In this document: in pieces, positions 56,788-59,678 of the stretch
Numbering within the stretch: position 1 is the stretch's first letter
Layout: each line of letters starts with the position of its first letter
Assembly: GCF_047948215.1 (NCBI RefSeq)
Contig: NC_134456.1
Coordinates: 205,824,036 to 205,888,035 of the forward strand
DNA from: Lycorma delicatula
Taxonomy: Eukaryota; Arthropoda; Insecta; Hemiptera; Fulgoridae
Reading direction: 5' to 3'
DNA: 64,000 bases
Position numbers and translations under genes: made by a program
The notes under the pieces: generated by a model
What the model saw: the letters and a program-made list of their open reading frames with translations, nothing else
Database searches by the model: none
What the model was told of the DNA's origin: nothing

Positions 56788-59678
56788 AATTTTATTTAAA
56801 GTTTATATATATTTGTACCTAAAAAGCAAATTGTCCTGACTGAATGATTCATAAATGCCCAGAAAGAACTACTGAGGATAAATTGATGAAAATTTGTAAA
56901 CATGTTCTTATAGTGTAAGTGTAAGCTAAGAAAGAATTTTTTGAGATTCCATGTTTAAAGGGTTAAAACTGAATAACAATGAAATTTATTTATTTTTTTT
57001 TTCAATTTCTCTGTAACAAATGAAGTATCAACTTGATTTTTGATTTGTGTAATCTACATATGAATATCTAAATACTAATTTTTAATACTTTTTGAAATTC
57101 TGCGTTTAATGGGTTAAGATGGATTTTGAATTTTTTTTTTTCTGAAACCCGGTTTTTTTTTAATTGCTCGATAACAAATGAAGATATCAACTTAAATTTT
57201 TGGTGGGTGAAATCTTATTGTGAATATCTACAAAATAATTTCTAGATTTTTTGAAATTCGGCCTTGAAAGTTATAAAGAAAGGTAAAAAAAATTTGAAGA
57301 ATGATTGAAAATTTTCCCCATTTCCGACTATACTAAACGAGATATTCACTAGATTGGGGATGTAATCATTAGATAAATATATAAAAACATTTTCGGATTT
57401 TCTGAATTTGGATTTTTTAAGGAGTCCGACGGTGTACAGCGTGGCAGCTAAACCAGCACGGCTACTGCCTCTGTTACTGACAGTGCGACACGATTGGCTG
57501 CAATTGTCTCCGGTGACTAAAAACGTAAAATAAAAAACAAATTAAATTTTAAAAAAAATCAAAAACAAATTGCGGGCACCTTCTACTGGTGTTTGTCGAG
57601 TAACGCTAAGAATCGGGAAAAATACATTTTTATTCGTACGAAGTACGCGTAACCAGCTATAAGTAATATTTTGAAGCTGGAGGGAGACTATTTTGAAACC
57701 CGCATTCTTCAGATCACTCAAAGTTTCGGGTCCTGTACTGACCAAACTGTTGCTCTGAAGAAATTACAATATACTGATTTTTTTTTAATAAATTGAACAG
57801 GCACTAATTTTTATTTATCATTATTATGCTCACAAGCATGACCACGGGGGAGTCCAGATGGCAGAGCCTACTGTCTAGACGGTAAAACATGGCTGACTGG
57901 CTAAACATCTCCTGACCGTGACGGGAAACGCAAGTAACCATAGAGCGTGGGCGAAGCCGCGACGGGGTATGCTAGTGTGTGAGTGGGTGTGTGCGCGCGC
58001 GCGCGTATTTAAGATCAAAAGAGTTTGTCAAATTTGCTTTAAACCTACTTTTTACATTTAGGGCAGGTAAATACAAATTTTCCAACCAATTCTTATCTTG
58101 ACGTTTTATGAGGAAAAGTTTTTTAATATCAGAATGGCGTTAAATCTAACGCTATTAACAAATTAAACCAGAGTAGTACTAAGCGGGATGACAATATTTG
58201 TTATTTAATATAGATATTATTTACCAGGGTACAAATCGCAGGTTCATAAATATTTTTGCGGAAATAAAAAAAAAATGTTTTGTTGGTACGGTTCTATAAT
58301 TAATTTGCCCTCTTGAACATAATTTATTAACTACGTAAATGAAGATACGAAACGAGGGCATTGCACTTCTATGTATAGTATTTACATACATCATATCCTC
58401 TTGTATCTCTCCTCTCTCTCTCTCTCTCTTTCCGTGTGTGTGCGTGCGCGCGCTTGCACTGAGCGATAACTTACCATAATTACTGCTGCAGATATATTAA
58501 AAACATATGAAAAAAAGAATTTTAAAAACTAGCTTATAATTAATGACAGGCTCATTATTGGAAGTGTCACACAATTTTGTTTCGAATTGAAAAGGGTGGA
58601 AAGAATTTATCAGCTTTTCATATGATCGAGGAAATGACAGGCTATCTAAAAACAATTACATTATTTTATTCTATTCAGTCAGGTAGCATAAGAAGTTCTT
58701 GGACTTGAGAGAATTAAAGTAAAGTGGTGCCACCATCTTGATTAAATCGAGAAAATTCGAATTATTTCAGTTTTTACTATTTAAAACCTTTTATCAAAAC
58801 TATAACTTTGTCATTTCCTGGTCGAGGTCGGATGACATATTTATTTAATAAGGAAAATATATATATGTTCCTTAATAAGAATATAAGTATTAAATTATTA
58901 GATTAAATACGGAAAGCTAGAGAAATTCAAGACTGGATTTAGAAAGGATTCCGCCAGATGAAATATCCCAGACTTTTAATTACTGTATACATAAGGGATT
59001 AGATAGGTCGTAGTACCTAACAGGAGATAACAATTCTTCTTACACAAGATAAGTCTTAACACATTTATACCTTAAAGATTTGATTTAAATTTTATAGAGT
59101 CTGGATAGTAAAGAGAAAAGATGAGCCTGTCCATTCTGTATTACATTTAGAAACTGTAAACTTTATGGCTATTCAAAAATGTTCACTAGTTTCCATAACA
59201 TGAAACCTATCCTATCTGTTAAAAATTAAACATTTGGTTTAACGAGTTAGAGCTTGAAGGTTTTTTTTTATTATGGTGGAGATGTCACACAGTTTTGTGT
59301 TTATCTCGTCGAGTTGGAAAGGATGGAAAGAATTTATCAGCTTTTCATACTATCAGGAAGTGACAGGACTTTTGTAGGCTATCTACAAAAGTTATCTACA
59401 CCGCTTTAGGAATACTACATCGCATTTATTAATTAACAAACAATAACTTGGTTACCTCAATATAAAATAAAAAGGATTTAGGCCATAAAATATCCACTTT
59501 TAATTGTTACAATAAAATCAATTAATGATTAATGTGTAAACAAACCTCTTGCATATCCTTCAAGGCATCTTTTTTTAGTTTCAGAATTTACTGCTTGCAT
59601 ACGCGGTACCATACTTATCATCAAATACCAAAGCAGCCAATATAGGAAAATTAAACAATTATTCTGCTTTCCCCGCAT
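634..59678 (-). CDS. VKR: Venus kinase receptor (VKR), 14 coding exons, 3' end outside window
   Basis: This is a single-pass receptor tyrosine kinase that joins an amino-acid-receptor-type Venus flytrap (VFT) ectodomain to an insulin-receptor-like kinase. Fourteen minus-strand exons join in frame with GT-AG borders, giving 1002 codons. Layout: signal peptide 1-29; extra N-terminal module about 45-356; VFT about 410-835, opening with LYIGGIFP (412-419) and carrying GILGPACSDTVEPLAG and FFRTIGENRQYT as in GABA-B receptors; membrane helix 857-880; kinase from about 912 with the glycine loop GEGAFG (926-931), the VAVK lysine (951), the alpha-C glutamate (968) and a likely Met gatekeeper (997). 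Many N-X-S/T sequons lie in the ectodomain. Known of the family: VKRs occur in insects, flatworms and other invertebrates; some respond to amino acids such as arginine, and the mosquito VKR mediates the ovary ecdysteroidogenic hormone signal. Here the catalytic loop and C-lobe are beyond base 1. A receptor guanylyl cyclase is excluded by the tyrosine-kinase motifs. Confidence 0.93.
806..1310. other. Intron 13, right next to exon 14
   Basis: Intronic sequence before the LINE insertion. It holds the branch-point and acceptor region for exon 14 and otherwise nothing recognisable. Confidence 0.5.
1311..4500 (-). mobile_element. Non-LTR retrotransposon (LINE), nearly full length but broken
   Basis: A minus-strand LINE of about 3.2 kb. 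The poly-A tail appears as the T run at 1312-1321, marking the 3' end. Going 5' to 3' on the minus strand, it shows an AP-type endonuclease piece (INEVRWEEE, then AGVGFAMNKKI) at 4087-3824, a linker with EDISRGL at 3510-2983, and a reverse transcriptase at about 2857-1894. The latter has FIDLEKAFDNVDW, the block GVRQGCSLSPLLFN, and the catalytic RFADDVVIL. A C-terminal piece CYRRMLKIRWVDKVT with RRDRLIGHILKH lies at 1654-1409. Frameshifts and stops separate the pieces. The single AP-endonuclease plus RT layout resembles RTE-like or CFDP2-like elements; the clade is not settled. Confidence 0.88.
1894..2514 (-). pseudogene. Reverse transcriptase core of the LINE
   Basis: An open stretch of 206 codons holding RT blocks: FGFRKSIGTREVI, then IDLEKAFDNVDW (first catalytic aspartate), VRQGCSLSPLLFN, and FADD (second and third aspartates). 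The catalytic aspartates are intact in this stretch, but the flanking endonuclease and thumb are in other frames, so the element cannot be autonomous. It is a segment of the LINE in intron 13, not a host gene. Confidence 0.88.
4501..5750. other. Intron 13, AT-rich, without genes
   Basis: AT-rich sequence with poly-T runs and a short TA repeat near 5588. The only structured element is the hairpin at 5646-5682. No exon or transposon was recognised. Confidence 0.5.
5646..5682. repeat. Perfect 15-bp hairpin just inside intron 13
   Basis: The arms gaataaggtagtaca (5646-5660) and its exact reverse complement (5668-5682) flank a 7-base loop. On the transcribed strand it starts about 68 nt after the exon 13 donor. 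It could fold in the pre-mRNA, but no function is shown by the sequence. Confidence 0.85.
5751..6312 (-). CDS. VKR: VKR exon 13: end of flytrap, transmembrane helix, juxtamembrane region and kinase glycine loop
   Basis: This is the longest exon and encodes residues 758-945. It finishes the flytrap with YGVSGRVEFS and VIQWLD (the GABA-B family has F-G+SG-V-F and I-Q). A stalk with two cysteines follows, then a helix at 857-880 (AMIILNVSAFFALMLIMMSV) and a basic stop-transfer KRQYDRK. The cytoplasmic part has WEISRDKVVLNRKLGEGAFG, the standard entry of an insulin-receptor-type kinase. The donor TGG/GTGAGT splits the domain before the catalytic lysine. Read-through would add only VSVIKIRKN before a stop. 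Confidence 0.95.
6313..7089. other. Intron 12, AT-rich stretch
   Basis: Contains short TA and TAA microsatellites (near 6572-6589 and 6894-6910). A moderately GC-richer part at 6750-7089 probably belongs to a decayed repeat, but I could not name it. Confidence 0.45.
7090..9085 (+). mobile_element. Degenerate non-LTR retrotransposon, plus strand
   Basis: Reverse-transcriptase-like pieces appear in successive plus-strand frames with many stops. They include RSGKPRYMAYINYQKGFDS and SVPHTWLLEVL at about 8095-8190 (RT block A), YRIHSMGNGKWVSQEGFEV at 8560-8635, and a tail reading GILDVKN and SKSQVYFYEKTKD at about 8955-9050. A TA microsatellite (8188-8217) interrupts the RT. The upstream limits are uncertain. 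The order of pieces fits a LINE that differs from the one at 1311-4500. It is a relic without coding capacity. Confidence 0.62.
9111..9550 (+). repeat. Left long inverted repeat of the mariner-like element
   Basis: Pairs with 10798-11201 in opposite orientation. The match includes the actacacatttt block at the outer part and aaaaacaatca at the inner end. Similarity by eye is roughly four in five bases, with indels. Confidence 0.75.
10798..11201 (-). repeat. Right long inverted repeat of the mariner-like element
   Basis: Reverse-complement partner of 9111-9550. It begins with tgattgttttttatttaaa and ends near ctaccccagta. Confidence 0.75.
11500..12110 (-). mobile_element. Jockey-like LINE reverse transcriptase fragment
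   Basis: Minus-strand translation across three frames gives the RT block B in the form FHNSSGVLQGSNLD (family: SGVPQGSHLGP) at about 11870-11830, followed by QEDLDQIYNWCIRNRLEL at about 11710-11650. The latter is the segment after the catalytic FADD in Jockey and CR1 elements. Stops are frequent and the catalytic aspartates are not legible. It is a short 5'- and 3'-truncated relic in intron 12's left neighbour region, downstream of exon 12. Confidence 0.65.
12111..13067. other. Intron 12, AT-rich, without recognised features
   Basis: Poly-A and poly-T runs only. No exon, RNA gene or repeat family was recognised between the Jockey fragment and the exon 12 donor. Confidence 0.45.
13068..13315 (-). 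CDS. VKR: VKR exon 12: flytrap domain
   Basis: Encodes residues 676-758: AINGHLGLTFAHYAPDD, a charged helix with WKKEYEKRL, then YGGYAYDAIWTFALALDKLM. The acceptor is TTTTCAG/GCAATT and the donor is ATTAA/GTAAGC; phase 0 in, 2 out. The YAYDAIWTFALALDK motif is conserved across class C and VKR flytraps (A-YDAVWA-A-AL). It joins exon 13 as TIK-HFVEKVEQTDFYGVSG. Confidence 0.93.
13316..14555. other. Intron 11, without recognised features
   Basis: Several short open frames on both strands show no recognisable protein. The composition is that of surrounding intron. Confidence 0.45.
14556..15900 (-). mobile_element. Penelope-like retroelement remnant (RT and GIY-YIG end)
   Basis: Reading the minus strand downwards: GILKNYDFLEYVRYVYDLL at about 15400-15345 corresponds to the RT catalytic region (YVDD is replaced by YVYD). 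Then comes a piece with NEANKIHKNMKFIMEKEES and INFLDLKI at 15290-15195, and CPWEHKFTVFRHIFNRVISL at about 15130-15075. This order (Y-DD, HPNI-F--E, INFLD, HK---FR-++-R) is typical of Penelope-like elements. Further down, YKLRTFKKYNITVAF and SNCATHLIEK at 14890-14720 resemble the linker and the end of the GIY-YIG endonuclease. Frameshifts, stops and the lost catalytic aspartate show a dead copy. Confidence 0.75.
15901..16609. other. Intron 11, without recognised features
   Basis: AT-rich sequence between the Penelope remnant and the exon 11 donor. A short open frame at 16339-16584 on the plus strand has no recognisable product. Confidence 0.45.
16610..16837 (-). CDS. VKR: VKR exon 11: flytrap domain
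   Basis: Encodes residues 600-675. It begins YLIEMKAKSARIIIADVY and continues through CQAYRLSMTAAKGYVWFLPL to NESINCSTKEMIQ. The acceptor is a poly-T tract then TTTTAG/TATTTA, and the donor is CAA/GTAAGT; phase 0 on both sides. The order ARII, YVWFL, W, INC+--EM is that of the GABA-B flytrap second lobe. Two sequons are visible (NGT, NES) and INCST gives a third. Confidence 0.94.
17027..18337 (+). mobile_element. Degenerate mariner element with terminal inverted repeats
   Basis: The terminal repeats share aaaagtaagagcca at 17041-17054 and its reverse complement at 18308-18321, with weaker pairing outward. Plus-strand pieces of a mariner transposase lie between: NPASCESLSIIRFLNATGLS, THSKVCGPTTMNEGEVTQW and HEFKEGH in the N-terminal part, then SAHKDHIMTSALVLNCFNHE and GNKTWILYVNAEMKQESVHW at 17560-17710 (a change in the G-DETW motif: D-to-N), then WDQKGVCLIDFME, LLFHDN and PYSPDLMPN. 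Internal stops and frameshifts make it inactive. It sits in intron 10. Confidence 0.85.
18338..19493. other. Intron 10, without recognised features
   Basis: AT-rich intron between the mariner and the exon 10 donor. Nothing recognisable on either strand. Confidence 0.45.
19494..19674 (-). CDS. VKR: VKR exon 10: flytrap domain
   Basis: Encodes residues 539-599: YVYLQLLKKLQWSQVASLTQ, then a helix ending at LYTEKIMFIINRKF, and PADREPDAMNK. The acceptor is ATTTCAG/GTATGT and the donor is AAG/GTAACT; phase 2 in, 0 out. It corresponds to the second-lobe strand and helix after FFRT (family pattern: L-K-WGW-+VA-I-Q). A wrong reading would begin from an upstream ATG in the intron; the splice acceptor makes that reading unlikely. 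Confidence 0.92.
19675..21156. other. Intron 9, unnamed repeats
   Basis: Holds two imperfect direct copies of a ~30-bp unit reading roughly cctgtttgaattttgaaaa (near 20440 and 20568), a GC-richer island at 20620-20745, and a stretch with acatac/acaaac runs at 21060-21115 of the sort found near ends of insect repeats. I could not assign any of these to a named family. Confidence 0.4.
21157..21191. repeat. Perfect 16-bp hairpin in intron 9
   Basis: Arms aataactgaaacacat (21157-21172) and its exact reverse complement (21176-21191) with a 3-base loop. Such tight hairpins can be the tips of foldback elements or short hairpin RNAs; the sequence alone does not decide. Confidence 0.85.
21410..23260 (-). 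mobile_element. BEL/Pao LTR retrotransposon remnant (integrase end)
   Basis: Minus-strand pieces follow the BEL/Pao order. VWHVPIEHNPTDLIS at about 23200-23155 matches the W-HVPT--NPADL-SRG motif. KFSTLSKLLRF at about 22975 matches the F-S--KL-RV segment. CAVCSRLKVS followed by QLIGQFPKH at about 22505-22440 matches the C--C-R------+MG-LP signature. Then comes TRW, YLQQMRQQL and FTDYLNSPQQQKKWK at about 21735-21620, matching the RW---Q---Q-FW--W--EYL--LQ-R-KW block. Finally KIAPLPIE at about 21450-21430 corresponds to KLCPLP. Stops are frequent. LTRs were not identified. Confidence 0.72.
23261..23677. other. Intron 9, next to exon 9 donor
   Basis: T-rich sequence on the plus strand with no recognisable coding content. 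Confidence 0.4.
23678..23831 (-). CDS. VKR: VKR exon 9: flytrap ligand-pocket segment
   Basis: Encodes residues 488-539. It opens GPACSDTVEPLAGVSRYY and continues VVISYSAEGSTFSDR, then YPYFFRTIGENRQYT. These are close to the GABA-B receptor order: GPGCS, EP+A, ISYG-SS, LSDR, FP-FFRT. In that family this stretch lines the amino-acid pocket through backbone and serine contacts. The acceptor is ATTTAG/GTCCAG and the donor is ACAC/GTGAGT; phase 1 in, 2 out. Confidence 0.93.
23832..25037. other. Intron 8, without recognised features
   Basis: AT-rich; no repeat or exon was recognised. Confidence 0.45.
25038..25735 (+). repeat. Interspersed repeat family, copy 1 (~700 bp, likely non-autonomous DNA element)
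   Basis: Shares its start (aaaaaatctgatgtggacac) and most of its length with 29381-30092, in the same orientation. Shared landmarks include taataaatcaatatattta, ctctggaaccaatgaaaat and ccaaaatttcaacatcct. Both copies start close to an acttcyttgta motif, and copy 1 ends with its complement gtacaaggaagt, suggesting inverted ends. No coding frame. Copy 1 also carries an extra foldback at its right end (25573-25692). Confidence 0.8.
25573..25692. repeat. Imperfect foldback at the right end of repeat copy 1
   Basis: The block gtcaaaatggatatttct near 25573 pairs with agaaata-type complement ending gaaatatccattttgac at 25692, and tacttcc/ggaagta pair near the centre. It is absent as a pair from copy 2, which holds only one arm. 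Confidence 0.7.
25736..26158. other. Intron 8, next to exon 8 donor
   Basis: AT-rich; nothing recognised. Confidence 0.4.
26159..26323 (-). CDS. VKR: VKR exon 8: flytrap domain
   Basis: Encodes residues 433-488: AAQMAIESVNKNSTLLQGYK, then a strand LELLLADGKCRTD, and ending NRLVGILG. The acceptor is ATTTCAG/CTGCAC and the donor is TTGG/GTCAGT; phase 1 on both sides. The pattern of helix, strand, helix with ELLLADGKC matches the GABA-B segment that follows the first strand. The donor is confirmed by exon 9 restoring GILGPACS. Confidence 0.92.
26497..27000 (-). mobile_element. Mariner transposase C-terminal scrap
   Basis: Minus-strand translation around 26905-26850 gives LTNSWEIFNYPLYNLDL, which resembles the mariner W-+F-HPPYSPDLAP motif, and downstream a piece CLNSGSDYLKK-like at about 26690-26660 recalls the KC---GDYVEK end. 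Frames differ and stops are many. No terminal repeats were found, so this is a low-certainty fragment in intron 7. Confidence 0.45.
27001..28646. other. Intron 7, without recognised features
   Basis: Includes an 81-codon plus-strand open frame (28165-28410) with two cysteines and a basic end (RRFLLKRKFSKKN). No homologue comes to mind and it lies antisense to VKR; I regard it as chance or a repeat fragment. The rest is AT-rich intron. Confidence 0.4.
28647..28875 (-). CDS. VKR: VKR exon 7: linker and first strand of the flytrap domain
   Basis: Encodes residues 357-433. The acceptor is TATTCTAG/TCCCTG and the donor is ACTG/GTATGT; phase 0 in, 1 out. The first 50 residues are a hydrophilic linker with a sequon (NVS) and one cysteine. 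Then comes DILYIGGIFPVD at 410-421, the standard opening of a class C receptor or GABA-B flytrap domain (family: IYIGGLFP). This exon marks where the recognised ligand-binding domain begins. Confidence 0.92.
29381..30092 (+). repeat. Interspersed repeat family, copy 2
   Basis: Second copy of the 25038-25735 repeat, same orientation, about 4.3 kb away and separated from it by exons 8 and 7. It has an insertion at about 29765-29850 that includes a near-perfect hairpin (gtccaaaatccaa against ttggattttgggc). Its right end is truncated or diverged compared with copy 1. Confidence 0.8.
30655..33590 (-). mobile_element. Degenerate pogo/Tigger-like DNA transposon
   Basis: Minus-strand translation at about 32640-32555 gives ENIINFDETNLSEDSGRVK and AFAKRGQ, matching the first catalytic block of pogo-type DDE transposases (N-DETN-S-DPG-+K---+RG). 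Further pieces, such as VAVTTTGYLLPNFVV at about 32510-32465 and KHVYDLW, fit the segment that follows. The ends look like imperfect inverted repeats: atggggtgctaaggtc and tggtcaggggtgact near 30660-30730, and their complements (agtcaccccgcgacca, ttaccccat) near 33550-33585. There are many stops, so it is dead. The AT microsatellite at 31023-31058 lies inside. Confidence 0.7.
31023..31058. repeat. (AT)n microsatellite
   Basis: An uninterrupted AT dinucleotide run of about 36 bp, continued less regularly to about 31068. Confidence 0.95.
33738..34051 (-). CDS. VKR: VKR exon 6: end of the N-terminal module
   Basis: Encodes residues 252-356. The acceptor is GTTCACAG/ATGAAA and the donor is CATGAT/GTAAGT, a full consensus; phase 1 in, 0 out. 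The segment has alternating hydrophobic strands and amphipathic helices: HHIKSLKLYVKVAWVG, ERLFVFLARSPSIVTVPG, IAFPPCESYGLITGC. A proline-bearing ARSPS motif followed by VPG resembles the hinge of a bilobed binding domain, which is inference only. An in-frame ATG near its start is not an initiator, because exon 5 joins upstream of it. Confidence 0.9.
34052..35484. other. Intron 5, right part, without genes
   Basis: AT-rich. A short tandem of ctttaattaa-like units lies at about 34666-34730. Nothing else recognised. Confidence 0.5.
35485..37350 (-). mobile_element. 5'-truncated LINE tail with RNase H
   Basis: The T run at 35485-35496 marks the poly-A tail of a minus-strand element. Going upstream: a zinc-finger-like or 3' region; LNHRNTQVNSCWMPSHVEIP followed by GNECTDSAAK at about 36320-36215 (RNase H end, W-P-H--I-GNE-AD--AK); DAVAYTDGSKQNNS at about 36570-36530 (first RNase H motif, YTDGS); and the RT thumb region with MLDVVHHAFLQLATGTFRS and PVVSLLVDCSEP at about 37020-36910. 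This is the layout of I/Jockey-group LINEs that carry RNase H. Frames are broken. It sits in intron 5. Confidence 0.82.
37351..39281. other. Intron 5, without recognised genes
   Basis: AT-rich sequence. A plus-strand stretch near 38150-38520 has long gapped frames (MPRKK..., KQLKEFGVNEAMFVPG) that look faintly like the N-terminus of a pogo or jerky-type transposase, but too weak to call. Confidence 0.4.
39282..39342. repeat. (TA)n microsatellite
   Basis: About 60 bp of uninterrupted TA dinucleotides. It creates spurious Ile-Tyr frames on both strands. Confidence 0.97.
39343..40396. other. Intron 5, AT-rich
   Basis: Very AT-rich with another short TA run near 39985-40000. Nothing recognised. 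Confidence 0.45.
40397..40489. repeat. Perfect 29-bp inverted repeat with 35-bp loop
   Basis: Left arm 40397-40425 (starts aaccatcaaaaaaacaa) and right arm 40461-40489 are exact reverse complements. It lies in intron 5, about 730 bp downstream (minus sense) of the exon 5 donor. Complete arm identity suggests a recent origin or a constraint. Confidence 0.9.
40490..41222. other. Intron 5, next to exon 5 donor
   Basis: Nothing recognised. The GC-slightly-richer part at 40800-40950 may be an old repeat. Confidence 0.4.
41223..41332 (-). CDS. VKR: VKR exon 5: cysteine-rich stretch of the N-terminal module
   Basis: Encodes residues 215-252, with four cysteines (FNCSSSSD, ISNCSEG, PPLCEHNNAC) and two N-glycosylation sequons. 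The acceptor is GACAG/TTTTAA and the donor is CCTG/GTTTGT; phase 2 in and phase 1 out. The 110-bp exon is not an independent open reading frame of any length, but it joins exons 4 and 6 exactly, giving NP-DETGF at the downstream junction. The cysteines probably form disulphides in the ectodomain. Confidence 0.86.
41333..41936. other. Intron 4, left part
   Basis: AT-rich intron between the exon 5 acceptor and the hairpin pair; nothing recognised. Confidence 0.4.
41937..41968. repeat. Perfect 32-bp palindrome
   Basis: cttatgctcctccttt is followed directly by its reverse complement, with no spacer. It stands 7 bp from the next hairpin (41976-42023). Confidence 0.95.
41976..42023. repeat. Perfect 22-bp hairpin with 4-base loop
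   Basis: Arms at 41976-41997 and 42002-42023 are exact reverse complements (core acagagtatgtttct) around the loop aaag. In size it recalls a short microRNA-type stem, but a 22-bp arm is short for a precursor. Confidence 0.95.
42024..43175. other. Intron 4, right part
   Basis: AT-rich; nothing recognised. Confidence 0.4.
43176..43343 (-). CDS. VKR: VKR exon 4: N-terminal module
   Basis: Encodes residues 159-215, opening FGWFIPTNSKLEKSLEYYT and ending DYESGR. The acceptor is GTTTTTAG/ATTTGG; the donor GGCAG/GTGTGT is weaker than its neighbours. The phase is 2 in and 2 out. Reading through the donor would append CVVYVACIFMSFYF and end soon after, so the splice is needed to keep the frame to exon 5. 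Confidence 0.88.
43520..43812 (+). mobile_element. tRNA-derived SINE
   Basis: A head with pol III promoter boxes: A box tggtctagtggtgaatgcg at about 43528-43546 and a decayed B box gcgttcaagtcc at 43586-43597, at normal spacing. A non-tRNA body follows with tggacaccggtgttctttgg and ggttggatttcaattaacc, and the element ends in a run of A at 43803-43812. It is plus strand, antisense to VKR, in intron 3. Confidence 0.85.
43813..44393. other. Intron 3, next to exon 3 donor
   Basis: AT-rich with short inverted repeats (for example around 44139-44160). No gene seen. Confidence 0.4.
44394..44507 (-). CDS. VKR: VKR exon 3: N-terminal module
   Basis: Encodes residues 121-159. The acceptor is TCTTTAG/CATACC and the donor is GGAAG/GTAAGT, a near-consensus site; phase is 2 on both sides. 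The segment contains ANLELWVPPETN and ends SSPGR, which continues in exon 4 as FGWFIP. These two short motifs are the most distinctive parts of the N-terminal module. The 114-bp exon is too short to be found by length alone and was placed by phase and splice sites. Confidence 0.88.
44508..48113. other. Intron 2, without recognised genes
   Basis: A 3.6-kb intron. The parts at 44690-45300 and 45350-45850 have mixed composition and gapped frames that suggest old transposons, but none could be named. A 24-bp tandem repeat lies at 47609-47675. The remainder is AT-rich. Confidence 0.45.
47609..47675. repeat. 24-bp tandem repeat, about 2.8 copies
   Basis: The unit is ctgtactaatatgacaatta plus catt, repeated head to tail with one substitution in the second copy (gtac to gtag) and a diverged third copy. 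Confidence 0.85.
48114..48342 (-). CDS. VKR: VKR exon 2: start of the N-terminal extracellular module
   Basis: Encodes residues 45-121 in phase 1 in, phase 2 out. The acceptor is TTTCAG/AGGCG and the donor is CCG/GTTAGT. The protein segment includes MYRGDIHPFIMER and a mixed hydrophobic helix (LITDVFLIFVEEFLGY), with a sequon NAS. It is outside the flytrap domain. The segment looks like the first strand and helix of a substrate-binding-type fold, but that is inference. It is separated from exon 1 by an 11.2-kb intron packed with transposons. Confidence 0.9.
48343..49329. other. Intron 1, left part
   Basis: AT-rich intron between the exon 2 acceptor and the mariner relic. Nothing recognised. 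Confidence 0.4.
49330..50002 (+). mobile_element. Mariner-like transposase relic, interrupted by a LINE
   Basis: Plus-strand pieces in order: LGRSVHNEENTANVKCSHSK and VVTHSLNLSSRCTFKLFKE with LNFHSYKIQ (family: GRS-E-IA-V--SV, RR-Q-LG+---T+--+L--DL-L--YKIQ), then LDDQVNEQNR (DEAHF-L-G-VNKQN-R), AFFENHEENIVTINANHY (G-FFFEN--G-AVTVN--RY), ESLWFQQAGDA (--WFQQDGA) and LPDFFLSC near 49985. The series matches an insect mariner-like transposase of the kind with the WFQQDGATCHT motif. It has stops and shifts and is cut at about 50002 by the poly-T of the next element. Confidence 0.72.
50197..52153 (-). mobile_element. hAT-like DNA transposon with BED zinc finger, nested in LINE 3' UTR
   Basis: Terminal inverted repeats are taggcttacca at 50197-50207 and its complement tggtaagccta at 52143-52153. 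The flanks give an 8-bp target duplication with one mismatch, tgtttagg (50189-50196) and tgtatagg (52154-52161), as expected for hAT. The minus-strand frame 51804-51304 encodes a likely BED-type finger (VYCTLCTGEFSLTHKGKGDI with an H---+H equivalent decayed to KYKS) and KEATFSYHTARLELSFK, a segment common in insect hAT-like proteins. The rest of the transposase (50300-51300) is broken. Internal length about 1.96 kb. Confidence 0.85.
51304..51804 (-). pseudogene. hAT-like transposase N-terminal fragment (BED finger)
   Basis: A 166-codon open frame starting MSHHLAMGKRKCEFNDNLQQ. The order C--C (YCTLC), a conserved FSLTHKGKGDIEDY and then SCKAKD / ECSAKEATFSYH is that of short KIAA/ZBED-like hAT proteins in insects. 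The expected distal histidine of the finger is changed, and the downstream catalytic domain is interrupted, so it is called a pseudogene. Confidence 0.75.
54951..56710. other. Intron 1, AT-rich, without genes
   Basis: No coding similarity seen. Includes poly-T runs (56467-56485) and a short inverted ttgcctta/taaggcaa pair near 55871-55890. Confidence 0.4.
56716..56784. repeat. (GT)n microsatellite
   Basis: About 34 uninterrupted GT units. It generates spurious Cys-Val frames. Confidence 0.97.
56937..57425. repeat. Degenerate tandem repeat, ~150-bp period
   Basis: The segment ttttgaaattc(t)g...gggtta recurs at about 56940, 57090, 57250 and 57400, each followed by a run with aacaaatgaag-tatcaactt and gaatatcta. 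Spacing is 150-160 bp. Copies are diverged. Confidence 0.75.
57426..57975 (+). mobile_element. Possible non-autonomous Helitron end
   Basis: A GC-richer stretch ends gggcgaagccgcgacgggg then tatgCTAG followed by T at 57976. Helitrons end in CTRR, usually after a short GC-rich hairpin, and insert between A and T. The gggcgaagccgcg segment is often seen at such ends in animal Helitrons. No 5' TC end was placed and the hairpin is short, so this is tentative. An antisense 67-codon frame at 57745-57542 has no recognised product. Confidence 0.42.
57983..58440. repeat. GT/GC and CT microsatellites
   Basis: gtgtgtgcgcgcgcgcgcgt-type run at about 57983-58007 and a CT run at 58410-58429, followed by another gtgtgtgcgtgcgcgcgc stretch to about 58452. 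Confidence 0.85.
58561..58660. repeat. Direct repeat, copy 1
   Basis: Shares gtcacacaattttgt, ggaaagaatttatcagcttt and the distal gacaggctatct with 59279-59396, same orientation, about 720 bp apart. Confidence 0.75.
59279..59396. repeat. Direct repeat, copy 2
   Basis: Second copy of 58561-58660, slightly longer because of an 11-bp insertion (acttttgtagg region). It ends about 150 bp before the exon 1 donor in plus coordinates. Confidence 0.75.

Noticed and set aside
56633..56839. Open frame with a long Cys-Val run
   Set aside because: It is a translation of the GT microsatellite.
57542..57745. 67-codon minus-strand frame as an upstream VKR exon
   Set aside because: It lies in intron 1 between exons 1 and 2, which already join in phase. 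There is no acceptor at the right place, and it sits inside a likely repeat.
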